From contig CAWJLY010000010.1 in the NCBI GenBank assembly GCA_963843805.1, positions 186,001 to 250,000 of the forward strand: a DNA stretch of 64,000 nucleotides, given 5' to 3'. The DNA comes from Ideonella_A sp963843805 (GTDB lineage: Bacteria; Pseudomonadota; Gammaproteobacteria; Burkholderiales; Burkholderiaceae_C). Positions 46,964 to 56,407 of the stretch are shown piece after piece. A program made the translations under genes and the position numbers. Positions within the stretch are counted from its first letter, which is position 1; each line of letters begins with the position of its first letter. The notes below the pieces were generated by a model, which ran no database searches, was not told the origin of the DNA, and saw only the letters and a list, made by a program, of their open reading frames with translations.

Positions 46964-47668
46964 CTAAGTCTTCGCCAGTTCCGACAGCCCGAGCGCAAGC
47001 AAAAGGCCGAGTGCCGTTGCCAACCCGGCGAGGTGATGATCTTCCTTGAAGGCTTTCGGAAAAACCTCGGTTGCCAGGCTTGCAACGACGGCCCCGGCTG
47101 CAAAACAGCGGGCGATAGCCAGCGTGTGTGATGACGCGTCCTCCAGCGCCACATTTCCAATGACAGCTGCCAGCGACAACAGCAAGGCGGTGAGGCCCCA
47201 GATCAACAACACTTGCCGTCTCGGCATGCCACCTTTGGCCATACCCTTCGCCCCACCCGCAGCTTCTGGCAAGTTCGACAACAGTATCGAGCCGGCCAAG
47301 GCAGCGACCTCCGGCAAACCAGCTCCGATCAGTGCCACGCCGAGCGCGAGATTCTCCGGAATCCCATCGAGCGAAATGGCGATCAACAGTCCATATCCCT
47401 CTCCCGCCTTCCATTTCTCGTCAACCAGGTAGTCCACGACTGTAAAAACCGTTGCACCGGCTGCTGTCGCTGCACTCACGATCCAAAGCGAAGACGCTTC
47501 CAGTGACGGCTCAATCAGCTCGCTGACCAACGAAAACAGCAGAGCGCCGCCAGCCAGCGCAATCAGAAATCCCTCCGTTTGTGCGCCGAGGCGACCATAG
47601 ACGCCCCACAACGCGCCGACCAGAAGGGCGCCGGAAACTACTGCGACGACCGCCAGTGTCAAGATCAT
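46964..47668 (-). CDS. ZIP-family metal transporter-like membrane protein
   Basis: A 234-residue, roughly eight-TM protein. MILTLAVVAVVSGALLVGAL begins at the ATG 47668 (a GTG at 47674 is also possible). The ZIP core helices read LDGIPENLALGVALIGAGLP and LSNLPEAAGG. They keep the Pro-Glu pair of TM4 and TM5, but the preceding His of the HxxPE motif is Asp or Ser. This departure could shift metal preference or mark a non-transporting relative. Its ATG overlaps the stop of a small upstream gene by four bases (ATGA). Intact. Confidence 0.8.
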   Translation of the reverse strand: MILTLAVVAVVSGALLVGALWGVYGRLGAQTEGFLIALAGGALLFSLVSELIEPSLEASSLWIVSAATAAGATVFTVVDYLVDEKWKAGEGYGLLIAISLDGIPENLALGVALIGAGLPEVAALAGSILLSNLPEAAGGAKGMAKGGMPRRQVLLIWGLTALLLSLAAVIGNVALEDASSHTLAIARCFAAGAVVASLATEVFPKAFKEDHHLAGLATALGLLLALGLSELAKT

Positions 47669-47832
47669 CTGCACTCCGTGAGTAGCCAGTTTGCTGTTAC
47701 GGGCACAATCTTCTCGATGGATGCAATGGCTGCGATCGTAGCCACGGAATGACCGCCGTCCAAAGCAATTTGGGTTTGCTGCAGCGCTGAGTGGATCAGG
47801 TCGTGTTCATCTGGCAGGGTGTCTGCGCGCAT
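47665..47832 (-). CDS. Small protein coupled to the ZIP-like gene
   Basis: A 55-residue product from the ATG at 47832: MRADTLPDEHDLIHSALQQT, continuing to VATIAAIASIEKIVPVTANW. I do not recognise it. The strongest evidence that it is real is the 4-bp ATGA overlap with the ZIP-like gene. It is helical, without a signal peptide or cysteines, and has a His/Asp/Glu-rich N-terminus (DEHD, HSALQQ) that might contact metal. Some doubt remains because the frame continues upstream. Confidence 0.5.
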   Translation of the reverse strand: MRADTLPDEHDLIHSALQQTQIALDGGHSVATIAAIASIEKIVPVTANWLLTECR

Positions 47833-47948
47833 CAGCCGGGGGGCGCAAGGACGAGCTGCATTAGAAAGCCGACAGTCCACCTGGCAAGGTCGGCCGGCTT
47901 CGGCCCCGACTTGGATCGCAGTGCGGCGGATCGGCTACGCTCCACCCG

Positions 47949-48848
47949 ATGCACGCCGCCGCCGCCAACGCCTCGATCGCTCGCGCCGCTGGTTGGATGG
48001 CCGGCTGGCTGACGTTGATGATCGTGATTGCTGTTGCGGGGCGCGAGGCTGCACGCGAGTTGTCGGTGTTCCAGGTCATGTTGCTGCGTTCGACCCTGGG
48101 CATGGCCATGCTGTGGCCGCTGGTGCGCGCAGCAGGCGGCCTGGCCGCAGTGCGGACCAAACGGCTGCCCCAGCATGTGCTGCGCAACGCGGTCCACTAC
48201 GCCGCACAGTACGGCTGGTTCGTCGCCCTGACCCTGATCCCGCTCGCGCAGGTGGTGTCGATCGAATTCACCATGCCAATCTGGTCGGCAGCCCTGGCGG
48301 TGCTCTTCCTCGGCGAACGCATGAGCGGGCGAAAGTGGTTCGCCGTGCTGTTGGGACTGGTCGGCGTGGCAGTCATCGTGCGGCCCAGCACCGGCCAACT
48401 CGATGCCGGGCAACTGATCGCGCTGGCCTCCGCACTGGGTTTCGCAATCTCCATCGTGCTGGTGAAATCGCTCACCCGCACCGACGCGCCGGTGGCGATC
48501 AGCTTCTGGATGCTGTTGGTGCAAAGCGCGATCGGGCTCTTGCCGGCGCTCGTGGTCTGGCAATGGCCCTCGGCGACAGCCTGGGGTTGGGTGGTGCTGG
48601 TGGCATTCTGCGGCACCTTCTCGCACTACTGCTTCGCCAGCGCGATGCAACATGCAGAGGCCACGGTTGTCGTGCCGATGGACTTCCTGCGCGTGCCGCT
48701 GACCGCGCTCGTGGGCTGGCTGGTGTACTCGGAACGGCTGGATCTTTTCACGGCGACCGGCGTCGGCCTGATATTGGCTGGCAACGTGCTGAACCTGCTT
48801 CGTTGGCCGGCTGGGGGTGGGGGGTTCGGGCGTGCGCGCAAGCCGTAA
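47949..48848 (+). CDS. EamA/DMT-family transporter
   Basis: A 299-residue, ten-TM drug/metabolite transporter built from two EamA repeats. Repeat 1 has FQVMLLRSTLGMAMLWPLVR and PLAQVVSIEFTMPIWSAALA with LFLGERMSGRKW. Repeat 2 has FCGTFSHYCFASAMQHAEAT and PMDFLRVPLTALVGWLVYSE. These match RhaT/EamA-like permeases for metabolite export. It is followed by a second EamA gene 110 bp later on the same strand; they are different enough not to be a recent duplication. Confidence 0.87.
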   Translation: MHAAAANASIARAAGWMAGWLTLMIVIAVAGREAARELSVFQVMLLRSTLGMAMLWPLVRAAGGLAAVRTKRLPQHVLRNAVHYAAQYGWFVALTLIPLAQVVSIEFTMPIWSAALAVLFLGERMSGRKWFAVLLGLVGVAVIVRPSTGQLDAGQLIALASALGFAISIVLVKSLTRTDAPVAISFWMLLVQSAIGLLPALVVWQWPSATAWGWVVLVAFCGTFSHYCFASAMQHAEATVVVPMDFLRVPLTALVGWLVYSERLDLFTATGVGLILAGNVLNLLRWPAGGGGFGRARKP

Positions 48849-48958
48849 GGCGCATCGCGCATGCCAAACAGGCCCTGCTGGCGGGAGCGACGGAAGCGGC
48901 GGGTTAATCTCCCGCTCCCTGGACCTTGCCATACGTCCTCAGCCAACCTGTTCACCGC

Positions 48959-49873
48959 ATGCAAGCAATCCAGCGTCATTGCGCGCCCGCTGAATCCAGA
49001 GCCGTTCCCCTGCTGATCATTCTCACCCTGGTGTGGGGCACCAATTGGCCGCTGTTCCCGATCGCCGTGCGCGAGCTTTCGGTGTGGACCTTCCGAAGCG
49101 TCAGTCTGGTCGGAGCCGGGCTGGCCTTGCTCGCGTTCGCGCGGCTGCGGGGCCGATCGCTCGCGATCCCGCGCTCGCACTGGGGCACCGTCCTGGCTGC
49201 CTCGCTCGCGTACCTGGTGGTGTGGAATATCGCCAGCACCTATTCGGCGATCCTCATTCCGTCCGGTCAGGCGGCGATCCTCGGCTTCACGATGCCGCTG
49301 TGGGCGGCGCTGATCGGCTGGCTGTTGCTCGGCGACCGACCGAGTCGCCGCTTGATGCTGGCCTTGGCCATTGGCGGACTGGGCGTGGCCCTGCTGATCG
49401 CCGACGGCGTCGACGCCTACGCCAGGGCGCCGCTCGGCTTCGGGCTCGGGCTGCTGGCCGGTATCGGCTGGGCCGCGGGCACCCTGATTCTCAAGCGACG
49501 GCCGGTGCCGGTGCACCCGCTGGTCCTCACCGGCTGGCAATTGCTGATCGCCGCGGTGCCGATCGCGGCGGGCGCCATCGCATTCGGAAGCGGTGAGGCG
49601 TTCATGCCATCGCTCACCACCCTCCTCGTCATCGCCTACATCACCCTCGTCCCGATGGCCATCGGCAATGCCGCCTGGTTCACGATCGTCGGCCTGCTGC
49701 CGGCGAATGTGGCCGGCTTGTCGTCGGTGATGGTGCCGGTGGTCGCGATGGTTTCCGGTGCACTGGTGCACGGCGAACCGCTTGGCCTGGTGCAATGGGC
49801 CGCCATGATCTGCTGCGGCGGCGGGCTTGCGCTGGCGCTGATGAGGCCGAGGGCAGCGGGTGGAGGGGGCTGA
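48959..49873 (+). CDS. EamA/DMT-family transporter (second)
   Basis: A 304-residue ten-TM EamA protein, start MQAIQRHCAPAESRAVPLLI. LTLVWGTNWPLFPIAVRELS is the entry of repeat 1, followed by ILIPSGQAAILGFTMPLWAA and LLLGDRPSRRLMLAL. Repeat 2 contains LVPMAIGNAAWFTIVGLLPA and PVVAMVSGALVHGEPLG. The substrate is unknown. It ends 12 bp from the convergent DUF2252 gene. It is more similar to bacterial YdcZ/YedA-like exporters than to its neighbour. Confidence 0.87.
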   Translation: MQAIQRHCAPAESRAVPLLIILTLVWGTNWPLFPIAVRELSVWTFRSVSLVGAGLALLAFARLRGRSLAIPRSHWGTVLAASLAYLVVWNIASTYSAILIPSGQAAILGFTMPLWAALIGWLLLGDRPSRRLMLALAIGGLGVALLIADGVDAYARAPLGFGLGLLAGIGWAAGTLILKRRPVPVHPLVLTGWQLLIAAVPIAAGAIAFGSGEAFMPSLTTLLVIAYITLVPMAIGNAAWFTIVGLLPANVAGLSSVMVPVVAMVSGALVHGEPLGLVQWAAMICCGGGLALALMRPRAAGGGG

Positions 49874-49885
49874 CGCAGCGCCCGG

Positions 49886-51211
49886 TCAACATTGCTGTCC
49901 GTGGCGTCGGCAGTGGTCGAGGTAGGCGGACTCGTGTACCGCCATGAGTTCACGCACGCCGATCCAAGTCCATGACGGCGCATCGAGCGTCTTGGACTTC
50001 GAGGCCTGCACCGTCTTCGCCCAGCGTTGCCTGTCCGCGGTCGACATCTGCGCGCCGTGCGCCTGGCCCACCACCTTCGCCAGTGCACCTGCGAGTTCGA
50101 TGGCCGCCTGGTCATCGACGCCAGCGAGTTCCAGCTTCAGATCCTGCGGCATCAGTTCGCGCGCGAACATCGAGCGGCCGCCGAGCTTGATCGTGGTCAT
50201 CCGCCGTCCGAGGTTCGGCGCCAGCGCATTTGCGCCAGCCATCACGCGCTCCGCAGGATCATCGGGCATCAGGGCCGGGTCTGCGGTCGGCGCCACCGAT
50301 TGCACCGCCTGCTTCAGGTCGAGCAGGCGGATATCGCCATTGCGCCAATGCTGTCTGACAGCCTTCCAGAAGCGACGCTCCATTTTCGAGGAAGTGCCGG
50401 TGTCGCGGCCCGCCTCCAGCGCATCGGCTGCCTTGCCAACGGCGACCAGGATCGCGATCCGCATCAAACCAAGCGAACTGCATCCCTTGACCCAATAAGC
50501 GGCATCGAGCAGCACCGGGCGGGTTGCATTGCGCAGCTCGCTGCCGACTCCCCCGAGCAGCGTATCCAGCCGCTGCGCTCCATCGGGCCCGTCGAACGCC
50601 TGCTGGACCTGCAACTGTTCTGTGTCAGATAACGGCCAGAAAGCCCTGCCACGGGGCAGGTGGGGAAGCAGCCCATCGAGCCGCTCATGGGCCAGCGCGG
50701 TCGACGCGCGACGGGTGGAGGTGCGAAGCATCTGACGCAACAGCGGGGGATGACGCAGTTCCACGTGCGGCGCGCGCAGGCCGTGTGCGTAGCCACGGCA
50801 GCCGGCCTCGATCATGTGCAAGGTCGTCACGCCTGCCAGGTCCATGCCGCGCGCGGCGCTGGCCAGGCTCAGCAGCAGCCGCATCAGATCCCATGCCGGA
50901 TTGCCGACCACGGTCTGATCAAGGTCGCGCAGCTGGAGCGCGAGCCGGCCATCCGCTGCGCCGAGCGGGCCGAGGTTGCCACTGTGGCAGTCACCGCAGA
51001 TCCACACCGGCGGCCCGGCCGGCACACTGAGCGCGTTGTCGCCGATCCACTCGTAAAACCGGGCCGTGCTGCCGCGTACGTAGGCATGTGCCGATCGCGC
51101 CATCTTGAACGATTGCTTTTCGCGCAGCAGCGCCAGCCGGTCGTCGGGATGGGTCTGCGGCAGCGCTTTGACGGGGCGTTTCATGAGAGCACGTGGTCGA
51201 GTGATGGACAT
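49886..51211 (-). CDS. DUF2252 family protein (kinase-like fold)
   Basis: A 441-residue soluble protein. The DUF2252 core is KMARSAHAYVRGSTARFYEW, then WICGDCHSGNLGPLG, resembling the Brenner HxDxxxxN loop of aminoglycoside-phosphotransferase-like kinases. LRDLDQTVVGNPAWDLMRLL and YWVKGCSSLGLMRIAILVAV follow. A phosphotransferase activity is suspected for the family but not shown. It stands alone and is convergent with the EamA gene. The adjoining island begins within 120 bp upstream. Confidence 0.82.
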   Translation of the reverse strand: MSITRPRALMKRPVKALPQTHPDDRLALLREKQSFKMARSAHAYVRGSTARFYEWIGDNALSVPAGPPVWICGDCHSGNLGPLGAADGRLALQLRDLDQTVVGNPAWDLMRLLLSLASAARGMDLAGVTTLHMIEAGCRGYAHGLRAPHVELRHPPLLRQMLRTSTRRASTALAHERLDGLLPHLPRGRAFWPLSDTEQLQVQQAFDGPDGAQRLDTLLGGVGSELRNATRPVLLDAAYWVKGCSSLGLMRIAILVAVGKAADALEAGRDTGTSSKMERRFWKAVRQHWRNGDIRLLDLKQAVQSVAPTADPALMPDDPAERVMAGANALAPNLGRRMTTIKLGGRSMFARELMPQDLKLELAGVDDQAAIELAGALAKVVGQAHGAQMSTADRQRWAKTVQASKSKTLDAPSWTWIGVRELMAVHESAYLDHCRRHGQQC

Positions 51212-51330
51212 CGGCCAACCGGGCAGATGAGCGCCGCATTCTCATGGCTGATCCTGGTCAAAAGATGCGGCCGTGATGGCGATCGGGCCCAATGCGCTGC
51301 CTGCCGGCGAATTGATCCGGCCCCGTCCTA

Positions 51331-51570
51331 CAGGGCAGCTTCCTGGTGCCGCTGGCGGCGACGCTGAATGCCGCCGGCCTGAAGCTGACGGTCGAGCTCG
51401 CAAACCAGCACGTTCGGCCTTGGCTCGACCAAGTGGCGAATGCGCGGGTGCACGGCACCACCGGCGTCGTGCCGGCCGAGCGGCTGGCCGAGGAGCGCGC
51501 CGTGATGCTGCCCGCACCCGCGCTGAAGGCGCCGCCCAGGGCCCAGGAGCTGGCGCCGGGCTACGAATGA
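51331..51570 (+). pseudogene. IS21-type transposase (IstA) C-terminal remnant fused to an antitoxin tail
   Basis: The frame reads GSFLVPLAATLNAAGLKLTV, then ANQHVRPWLDQVANARVHGT and TGVVPAERLAEE. This is the C-terminal end of an IS21 IstA transposase (ANxRVHGTTGxxPxxRL). The DDE catalytic domain and the istB gene are missing, so it is a dead fragment. The last residues, AQELAPGYE, do not belong to IstA; they equal the end of the excisionase-type antitoxin at 57,264-57,293 and lie in the repeated 37 bp. The element therefore recombined with a former TA module. Confidence 0.75.
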
Positions 51571-51577
51571 GGTCTTC
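51541..51577 (+). repeat. 37-bp direct repeat, copy 1 (36/37 identical to 57,264-57,300)
   Basis: It begins GCCCAGGAGCTGGCG and ends ATGAGGTCTTC. It differs from copy 2 at one base (C for T at position 17). It spans the stop of an antitoxin and the start of a PIN toxin, here followed by a premature stop (MRSSHTSRT). It is a scar of a second TA copy, 5.7 kb from the intact module. Confidence 0.85.
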
Positions 51578-51698
51578 ACACACTTCACGGACTTGAGGGG
51601 AAGGACTCAGCGCTTTACATCCCGCCGTCGTCCGCAGCGACACAACGCTCACCCGATGGTGCTAAACTTTGTACCATCTTTTTGTAATTCAGATTGCC

Positions 51699-51968
51699 AT
51701 GGAAGCCCTCACCTTCAGTCATGTGCGCGCGAACCTCACCGAGGTGATGCGCCGCGTGAACGACGATCGCGCACCGGTGGTGGTCACCAGCCAGCGCGGC
51801 AAGCCGGTCGTCATCATGGCGCTCGACGACTTCAACGCGCTGGAGGAGACCGCCTACCTGCTGCGCAATCCCAAGGGGGCCAAACGCCTGATGGATTCGA
51901 TCGCTCAAGTCCGGGCCGGCAGCGTCACCGAGCACCAGTTGATCGACGATGCCGATCAAGTTCTCTGA
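51699..51968 (+). CDS. Phd/YefM-family antitoxin
   Basis: An 89-residue antitoxin. MEALTFSHVRANLTEVMRRV is the family start, followed by APVVVTSQRGKPVVIMALDD, the beta-hairpin that binds DNA. The ATG at 51699 is chosen over an upstream in-frame start because the conserved region begins there. The C-terminal tail wraps the toxin. It overlaps the YoeB-like gene by 20 bp. An A/T-rich promoter patch (TAAACTTTGTACCATC, near 51,663-51,678) precedes it and probably contains the autoregulatory operator. Confidence 0.87.
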   Translation: MEALTFSHVRANLTEVMRRVNDDRAPVVVTSQRGKPVVIMALDDFNALEETAYLLRNPKGAKRLMDSIAQVRAGSVTEHQLIDDADQVL

Positions 51969-52203
51969 CCTCGGTTGGGACGATTACCTCTACTGGCAAG
52001 GGCAGGACAAGAAGACCCTTCGGCGGATCAACGAACTGCTGCAAGCTGTTCGGAGGGAGCCGTTCGAAGGCATCGGCAAGCCTGAAGCCCTGAAGCACCA
52101 GTTGGCCGGCTTCTGGTCGCGCCGCATCGACGACAAGCATCGGCTTGTCTATTGCGTCGAGAATGGCACGGTGATCGTGGTGGCTTGCCGAGACCACTAT
52201 TGA
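51949..52203 (+). CDS. YoeB/Txe-family mRNA endoribonuclease toxin
   Basis: An 84-residue RelE-superfamily toxin that cleaves mRNA on the ribosome. FSDLGWDDYLYWQGQDKKTL is the N-terminal helix. Catalytic residues are expected in GIGKPEALKHQLAGFWSRRI (Glu region and Arg), DDKHRLVYCVENG and the C-terminal ACRDHY (His-Tyr), all present. It is translationally coupled to its Phd antitoxin. Complete and probably functional. Confidence 0.88.
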   Translation: MPIKFSDLGWDDYLYWQGQDKKTLRRINELLQAVRREPFEGIGKPEALKHQLAGFWSRRIDDKHRLVYCVENGTVIVVACRDHY

Positions 52204-52556
52204 GCGGCCGGTAGCGGGACCCTCGGCGAAAGTGTTTTTGTTGGTTGGAACCGACTCGATCCGCAAAAAGCCTCGCGCTTGACGCCGGGTCAGAGAATCA
52301 CCGCGCGCTGCCTCTGTCGTTCACGATCAGCCTGAATTGCCGTCCACGATGGGCTCAAATACGCACTGATTCGACGTGTCGGCGTGCTGCTTGTGCCCTG
52401 CACGGATGGATGCAGCGCGGTTGGCGGCCGAGGCGGGGCCTTCACGCAGGCGCGTGGCAGGTGTAGCCGCATAAAAGGACACATGCAGGCGGTTTCTGGT
52501 TGAACAAGGGTAGGCGGACTGTTATTCTGGTCAGCGCGACTAGAAACGAGGTACTC
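52204..52556. other. 353-bp stretch without a supported gene
   Basis: It lies between the YoeB and the second Phd gene. The open frame at 52,245-52,466 has Arg/Cys-rich content and no family match. The end of the stretch (ACTGTTATTCTGGTCAGC, near 52,518-52,535) is the likely promoter for the Phd/VapC operon. Otherwise I see nothing. Confidence 0.5.
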
Positions 52557-52844
52557 ATGGATCGGATCAAATCAAAAGAAGCTTCACCACCCGGCTACTG
52601 GGTGCTGCAGGACGCCAAGGCGCGGTTCAGTGAACTTGTGCGACGCGTGCGCAGCGAAGGGCCGCAGCACGTCACTGTTCACGGCCGGGATGAGGTTGTC
52701 GTCATTGCTGCCGAAGACTTTCGACGCTTGCAGGGGAACCCCAGCGGCCAAGCACTCGTCGATGCGCTGCAAGCCTCCCCGCACAAGGACATTGAACTGG
52801 TCTCCCCGCGCGAGCCGATGCCGGTTCGGGATGTGGTCCTGTGA
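52557..52844 (+). CDS. Phd/YefM-family antitoxin (second)
   Basis: A 95-residue antitoxin from the ATG at 52557. YWVLQDAKARFSELVRRVRS is the Phd core, with WVLQDAK in the position of the W-x(2)-xDAK signature. PQHVTVHGRDEVVVIAAEDF follows. The C-terminal SPREPMPVRDVVL likely docks on the PIN toxin. An in-frame start at 52500 is less likely. It shares the GTGA overlap with the VapC gene. It differs from the first Phd in sequence, so the two modules are not duplicates. Confidence 0.85.
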   Translation: MDRIKSKEASPPGYWVLQDAKARFSELVRRVRSEGPQHVTVHGRDEVVVIAAEDFRRLQGNPSGQALVDALQASPHKDIELVSPREPMPVRDVVL

Positions 52845-53281
52845 GCGGATGGCTACTCGACACCAACGTCGTTTCTGAATTGAGGCGGCCGAGGCCGGAG
52901 CCACGCGTCGTCACGTTCGTCGCTGCACAGGCACTCGATGCCCTCTTCATCAGCGCCGTGTCGCTCGCCGAAATTCGATTCGGCATCGAGTTGATCGGCG
53001 ACGCCGGCAAGCGCGCCGAACTCTCCGGCTGGCTGGCCAACAAAGTTCGTCCAATGTTCGAACAGCGCGTCCTGCCGGTTTCCGAAGACGTGATGCTGAA
53101 ATGGCGGCTGATGGTTGACGAAGGCCGCAAGACGGGACACACCTTCTCGCAGCCGGATCTCATCATTGCCGCGACGGCGGCCCTTCATGGGCTCACGGTG
53201 GTGACCCGGGACACTGCAGACTTCCTGAAAGCCCGCGTTCCGGTGCTCGACCCCTGGCAAGATCGGATCAGCGAGGGCTGA
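52841..53281 (+). CDS. PIN-domain toxin, VapC/FitB type
   Basis: A 146-residue ribonuclease toxin. MSGWLLDTNVVSELRRPRPE contains the first acidic residue (LDTN) and the Glu of the PIN site. ISAVSLAEIRFGIEL gives the second, and FSQPDLIIAATAALHGLTVV and TRDTADF give the remaining Asp residues. All four positions are intact. The GTG start overlaps the antitoxin stop. FitB-type toxins associate with Phd- or RHH-type antitoxins and act on tRNA or mRNA. Confidence 0.88.
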   Translation: MSGWLLDTNVVSELRRPRPEPRVVTFVAAQALDALFISAVSLAEIRFGIELIGDAGKRAELSGWLANKVRPMFEQRVLPVSEDVMLKWRLMVDEGRKTGHTFSQPDLIIAATAALHGLTVVTRDTADFLKARVPVLDPWQDRISEG

Positions 53282-53425
53282 AGCTGTGTCGCGGCGTTAC
53301 CCGGCTGTAACCCTGGTCACAGCGAACGGGCCATTGCCACCCCGGGCGAGGGTCAAGGGTCTCAGGCGCGAGTCACCAGCCTGGGCCTGCCGGCACAATA
53401 TTCCGATCATTGACGTCCCACGCAC

Positions 53426-56407
53426 ATGCGCCTGCTTCAATACAAGGACCTCAACCTGCGCCGCGTGCGCCCGGCCTTCGACAAGTTGCGCGCGGCGATC
53501 GAGGCCGGAGATTTCCGCAGCGCGGATGTGAAGAAGCTGCATGTCGGCAGCTACTACCGCGCCAAGCTCGACTACACCAACCGGTTGTTGCTGCAGTTCG
53601 CCCACATCGATGGCGAGACGGTGTGCCTGGCGCTGGAGGTGATCGAGAACCACGCCTATGAGCGCAGCCGCTTTCTGCGCGGTGCGCCGGTGGACGAGGC
53701 CAAGATCGAGGTGGAGGCGGCGGCCGACGCGACAGCGATCCCGGCCGGTGATGGCCAGCGTTTGCGCTGGCTGCACCCGAGCCGCGCCCAGTTCGAACTG
53801 CTCGACAAGCCGATCGTCTTCGACGACGCACAGGATGCCGTCGCGCGGCTGCCGGCGCCGGTGGTGATCGTCGGCTCGGCCGGGTCGGGCAAGACCGCCG
53901 TCACGCTGGCCAAGCTGCGCGAAGCGGAAGGCCGGGTGCTGTATGTCACCTTGTCGGCCTACCTGGCGCAAACGGCGCGCAGCCTGTACGACGCCCACGG
54001 CTATGACAACCCGGCGCAGGAGGTCGACTTTCTCAGCTACCGCGAGTTTGTCGAGACGCTGAAGGTGCCGCCCGGGCGGGAGCTGAGCTTCCCCGCCTTC
54101 GGCGGCTGGTTCGAGCGTCATCGCGCTGCCGCACGTGCACTCGGCGACTTCGATGCCCATGCCTTGTTCGAGGAGTTTCGCGGCGTCATCGGCGCGCAGG
54201 TCGGTGGCGCGCTGAACCTGGCGGACTACCAGGCGCTGGGCACACGGCAATCATTGCTTTCGGCGAGCGCGCGTGAAGCGGCCCATGCCCTGTTCGGGCG
54301 CTATCGGCAATGGCTGACCGACACCGGCTTGTTCGACCTGAACCTGGTCGCCGATGAGTGGCTGCCGCTGGCGAAGCCCACCTACGACTTCGTCGTCATC
54401 GACGAGGTGCAGGACCTGACCCCGGTGCAACTGGCCTTGGTGCTGGCCACGCTGAAGCGGCCCGGCCAGTTCCTGTTGTGCGGCGACTCGAACCAGATCG
54501 TGCACCCCAACTTTTTCTCCTGGGCGGCGGTGAAGAGCCTGTTCTGGCAAGGCTTGGCCGGCGAGGCGGCGCAACGCCAGGCGTTGCAGATCCTGCAGGC
54601 CAACTACCGCAACACGCGCCGCGTCACCGACATCGCCAACCGGCTTCTCAAGCTCAAGCAGGCCCGGTTCGGCTCGGTCGACCGGGAGAGCAACTTCCTG
54701 GTCACCAGCACCGCTGGCGAAGAGGGCAAGGTCACGCTGGTGCAGGCGAAGGATGCGGCTCTGAAGACACTCGACGCGGCCAGCCGCGGCTCGGTTCACC
54801 ACGCCGTGATCGTGCTGCGCGACGAAGACAAGGCCGCCGCGCGGGCCCAGCTGCGCACGCCGCTGCTGTTCTCGGTGCACGAGGCCAAGGGCCTGGAGTA
54901 TCCGCATGTGCTGCTCTACAACCTGGTCTCGGGGCAGCGCAGCGCCTACGCCGAAGTGGCCGAAGGCGTGGCCGCTGCTGACCTTGAAGGCGACGACGCT
55001 CGATTACCGCCGGGCCAAGGACAAGGCCGACAAGTCCCTGGAGCTCTACAAGTTCTACGTCAATGCGCTGTATGTGGCGATGACACGTGCGGTGCAAACG
55101 CTGACGCTGATCGAATCCGACACGGCCCACCCATTGCTCGATCTGCTGGGGCTGCAGGCCGGCGAAACCCAGGCCACCGCCGTACAGACATCGACCAAGG
55201 AAGAGTGGGCGCAGGAGGCGCGCCGGCTGGAACTGCAAGGCAAGGAGCAGCAGGCACAGGCAATCCGCGACACCTTCCTGCAGCACAAGCCGGTGCCCTG
55301 GCTGCCCTGGAGCCAGGCGTCGGTCGAAGAGCTTGCAGCCAAGGCTTTTGATCCTGCCCACCCCGGTGCCAAACCCCGGCAGGCGCTGCTCGACTATGCC
55401 CTGTGGCACGGCCAGCATCGCTGGATCGAACGGCTGGCCGAGGCGGGCTTCCAGCAGGCGCGGGGCATGATGGCGGACGGCGAATACATGCACGTCAGCC
55501 CGGTTGGACATGGCCAGCTTTCGAATGGTCGGACCTCGGTCCGGATACAGGTGATGAACCAGCGAGCGCTGGCGGCGCTGCGCCAGCGCATGCTGCACGC
55601 ATCGGCGGCGCGAAATTTCAAGGACATCCTGCGCCTGTGCGACGTGCACGGCGTCGACCACCTGACGCCGGTCGGCGCCACCCCGCTGATGCTGGCGGCA
55701 CGCGCCGGCAACCTGGCGCTGGTCGATGCGCTGCTCGAACGCGGTGCCGATCCGCAGTTGCGCGACGAATTCGGCCAATCGGCGTGGCAGCACGCGGTCA
55801 ACCGGGCGATGGAAGAGCCGGTATTTGCCAAGGCATCGTTTCGCGCCCCTGTTCGATCGTCTGGCGCCGGCGGCGCTGGACGTGCAGACCGATGGCCGGC
55901 TTGGTGCGCCTGGAACGTCATCAGGGCGAATACTGGGTGCTGACGCTGATGCTGGCCGGCATCAAGACGCAGTGGTCGCTGTGCGCAGCGCGCGAGCAAG
56001 GGCCCTACAAGTTTTCGCAGGGCTTCTTTGCCGAGCAGTTGCACCAGGTGCTGGAGAACCTGCCGCCGCACCTGTGGCAGCCCAAGCGACGCAAACGCAG
56101 CTACATCAATCAGGTGTTGGCTCGCGGCGAGGTCGCCAGTGCCTACCAGCCGGCGCGCAAACTGTGGACGCGCTCAGGACATGGCCACTACCTGCCGAAC
56201 CCGGCGATGCAGTTGCGGCGTGGTGGAGGGTGGGTACCGGTTTACGAGGCCTTGAATCTGGCATGGATCGATGCCGGGACCGGCGGGGAGGTCTTTTATC
56301 GACCTCGGCCTGCGGAGGTCGTGGCAAATTTGACTGCGTTGGTCGGCGAGGTAGGCAGCCCCGCCAAGGTGCCCCGTGAACACCAGCCAGCCGGCAAATC
56401 CGCATGA
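53426..56407 (+). CDS. RelE-like/UvrD-type superfamily-1 helicase with ankyrin repeats (three +1 frameshifts)
   Basis: A ~990-residue multidomain protein. Residues 1-95 look like a RelE/ParE fold (KLHVGSYYRAKLDYTNRLLL ... LEVIENHAYERSRF). The SF1A helicase core follows: Walker A VGSAGSGKTAVTL (~148), Walker B VVIDEVQDLTPVQ (~322), motif III LLCGDSNQIVHPNFF, motif IV QANYRNTRRV, motif V SVHEAKGLEYPH and motif VI YVAMTRAVQT. After ~residue 740 come two ankyrin units (TPLMLAARAGNLALVDALLE). The last ~170 residues are an unrecognised domain ending PREHQPAGKSA. Single extra bases near 54,994, 55,841 and 55,897 break the frame; corrected, it is continuous. The surrounding TA genes suggest defence or genome maintenance, an inference. 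Confidence 0.8.

Noticed and set aside
52245..52466. Possible 73-residue gene between the two Phd modules
   Set aside because: Arg/Cys/Trp-rich composition, no ribosome-binding site and no recognisable family.
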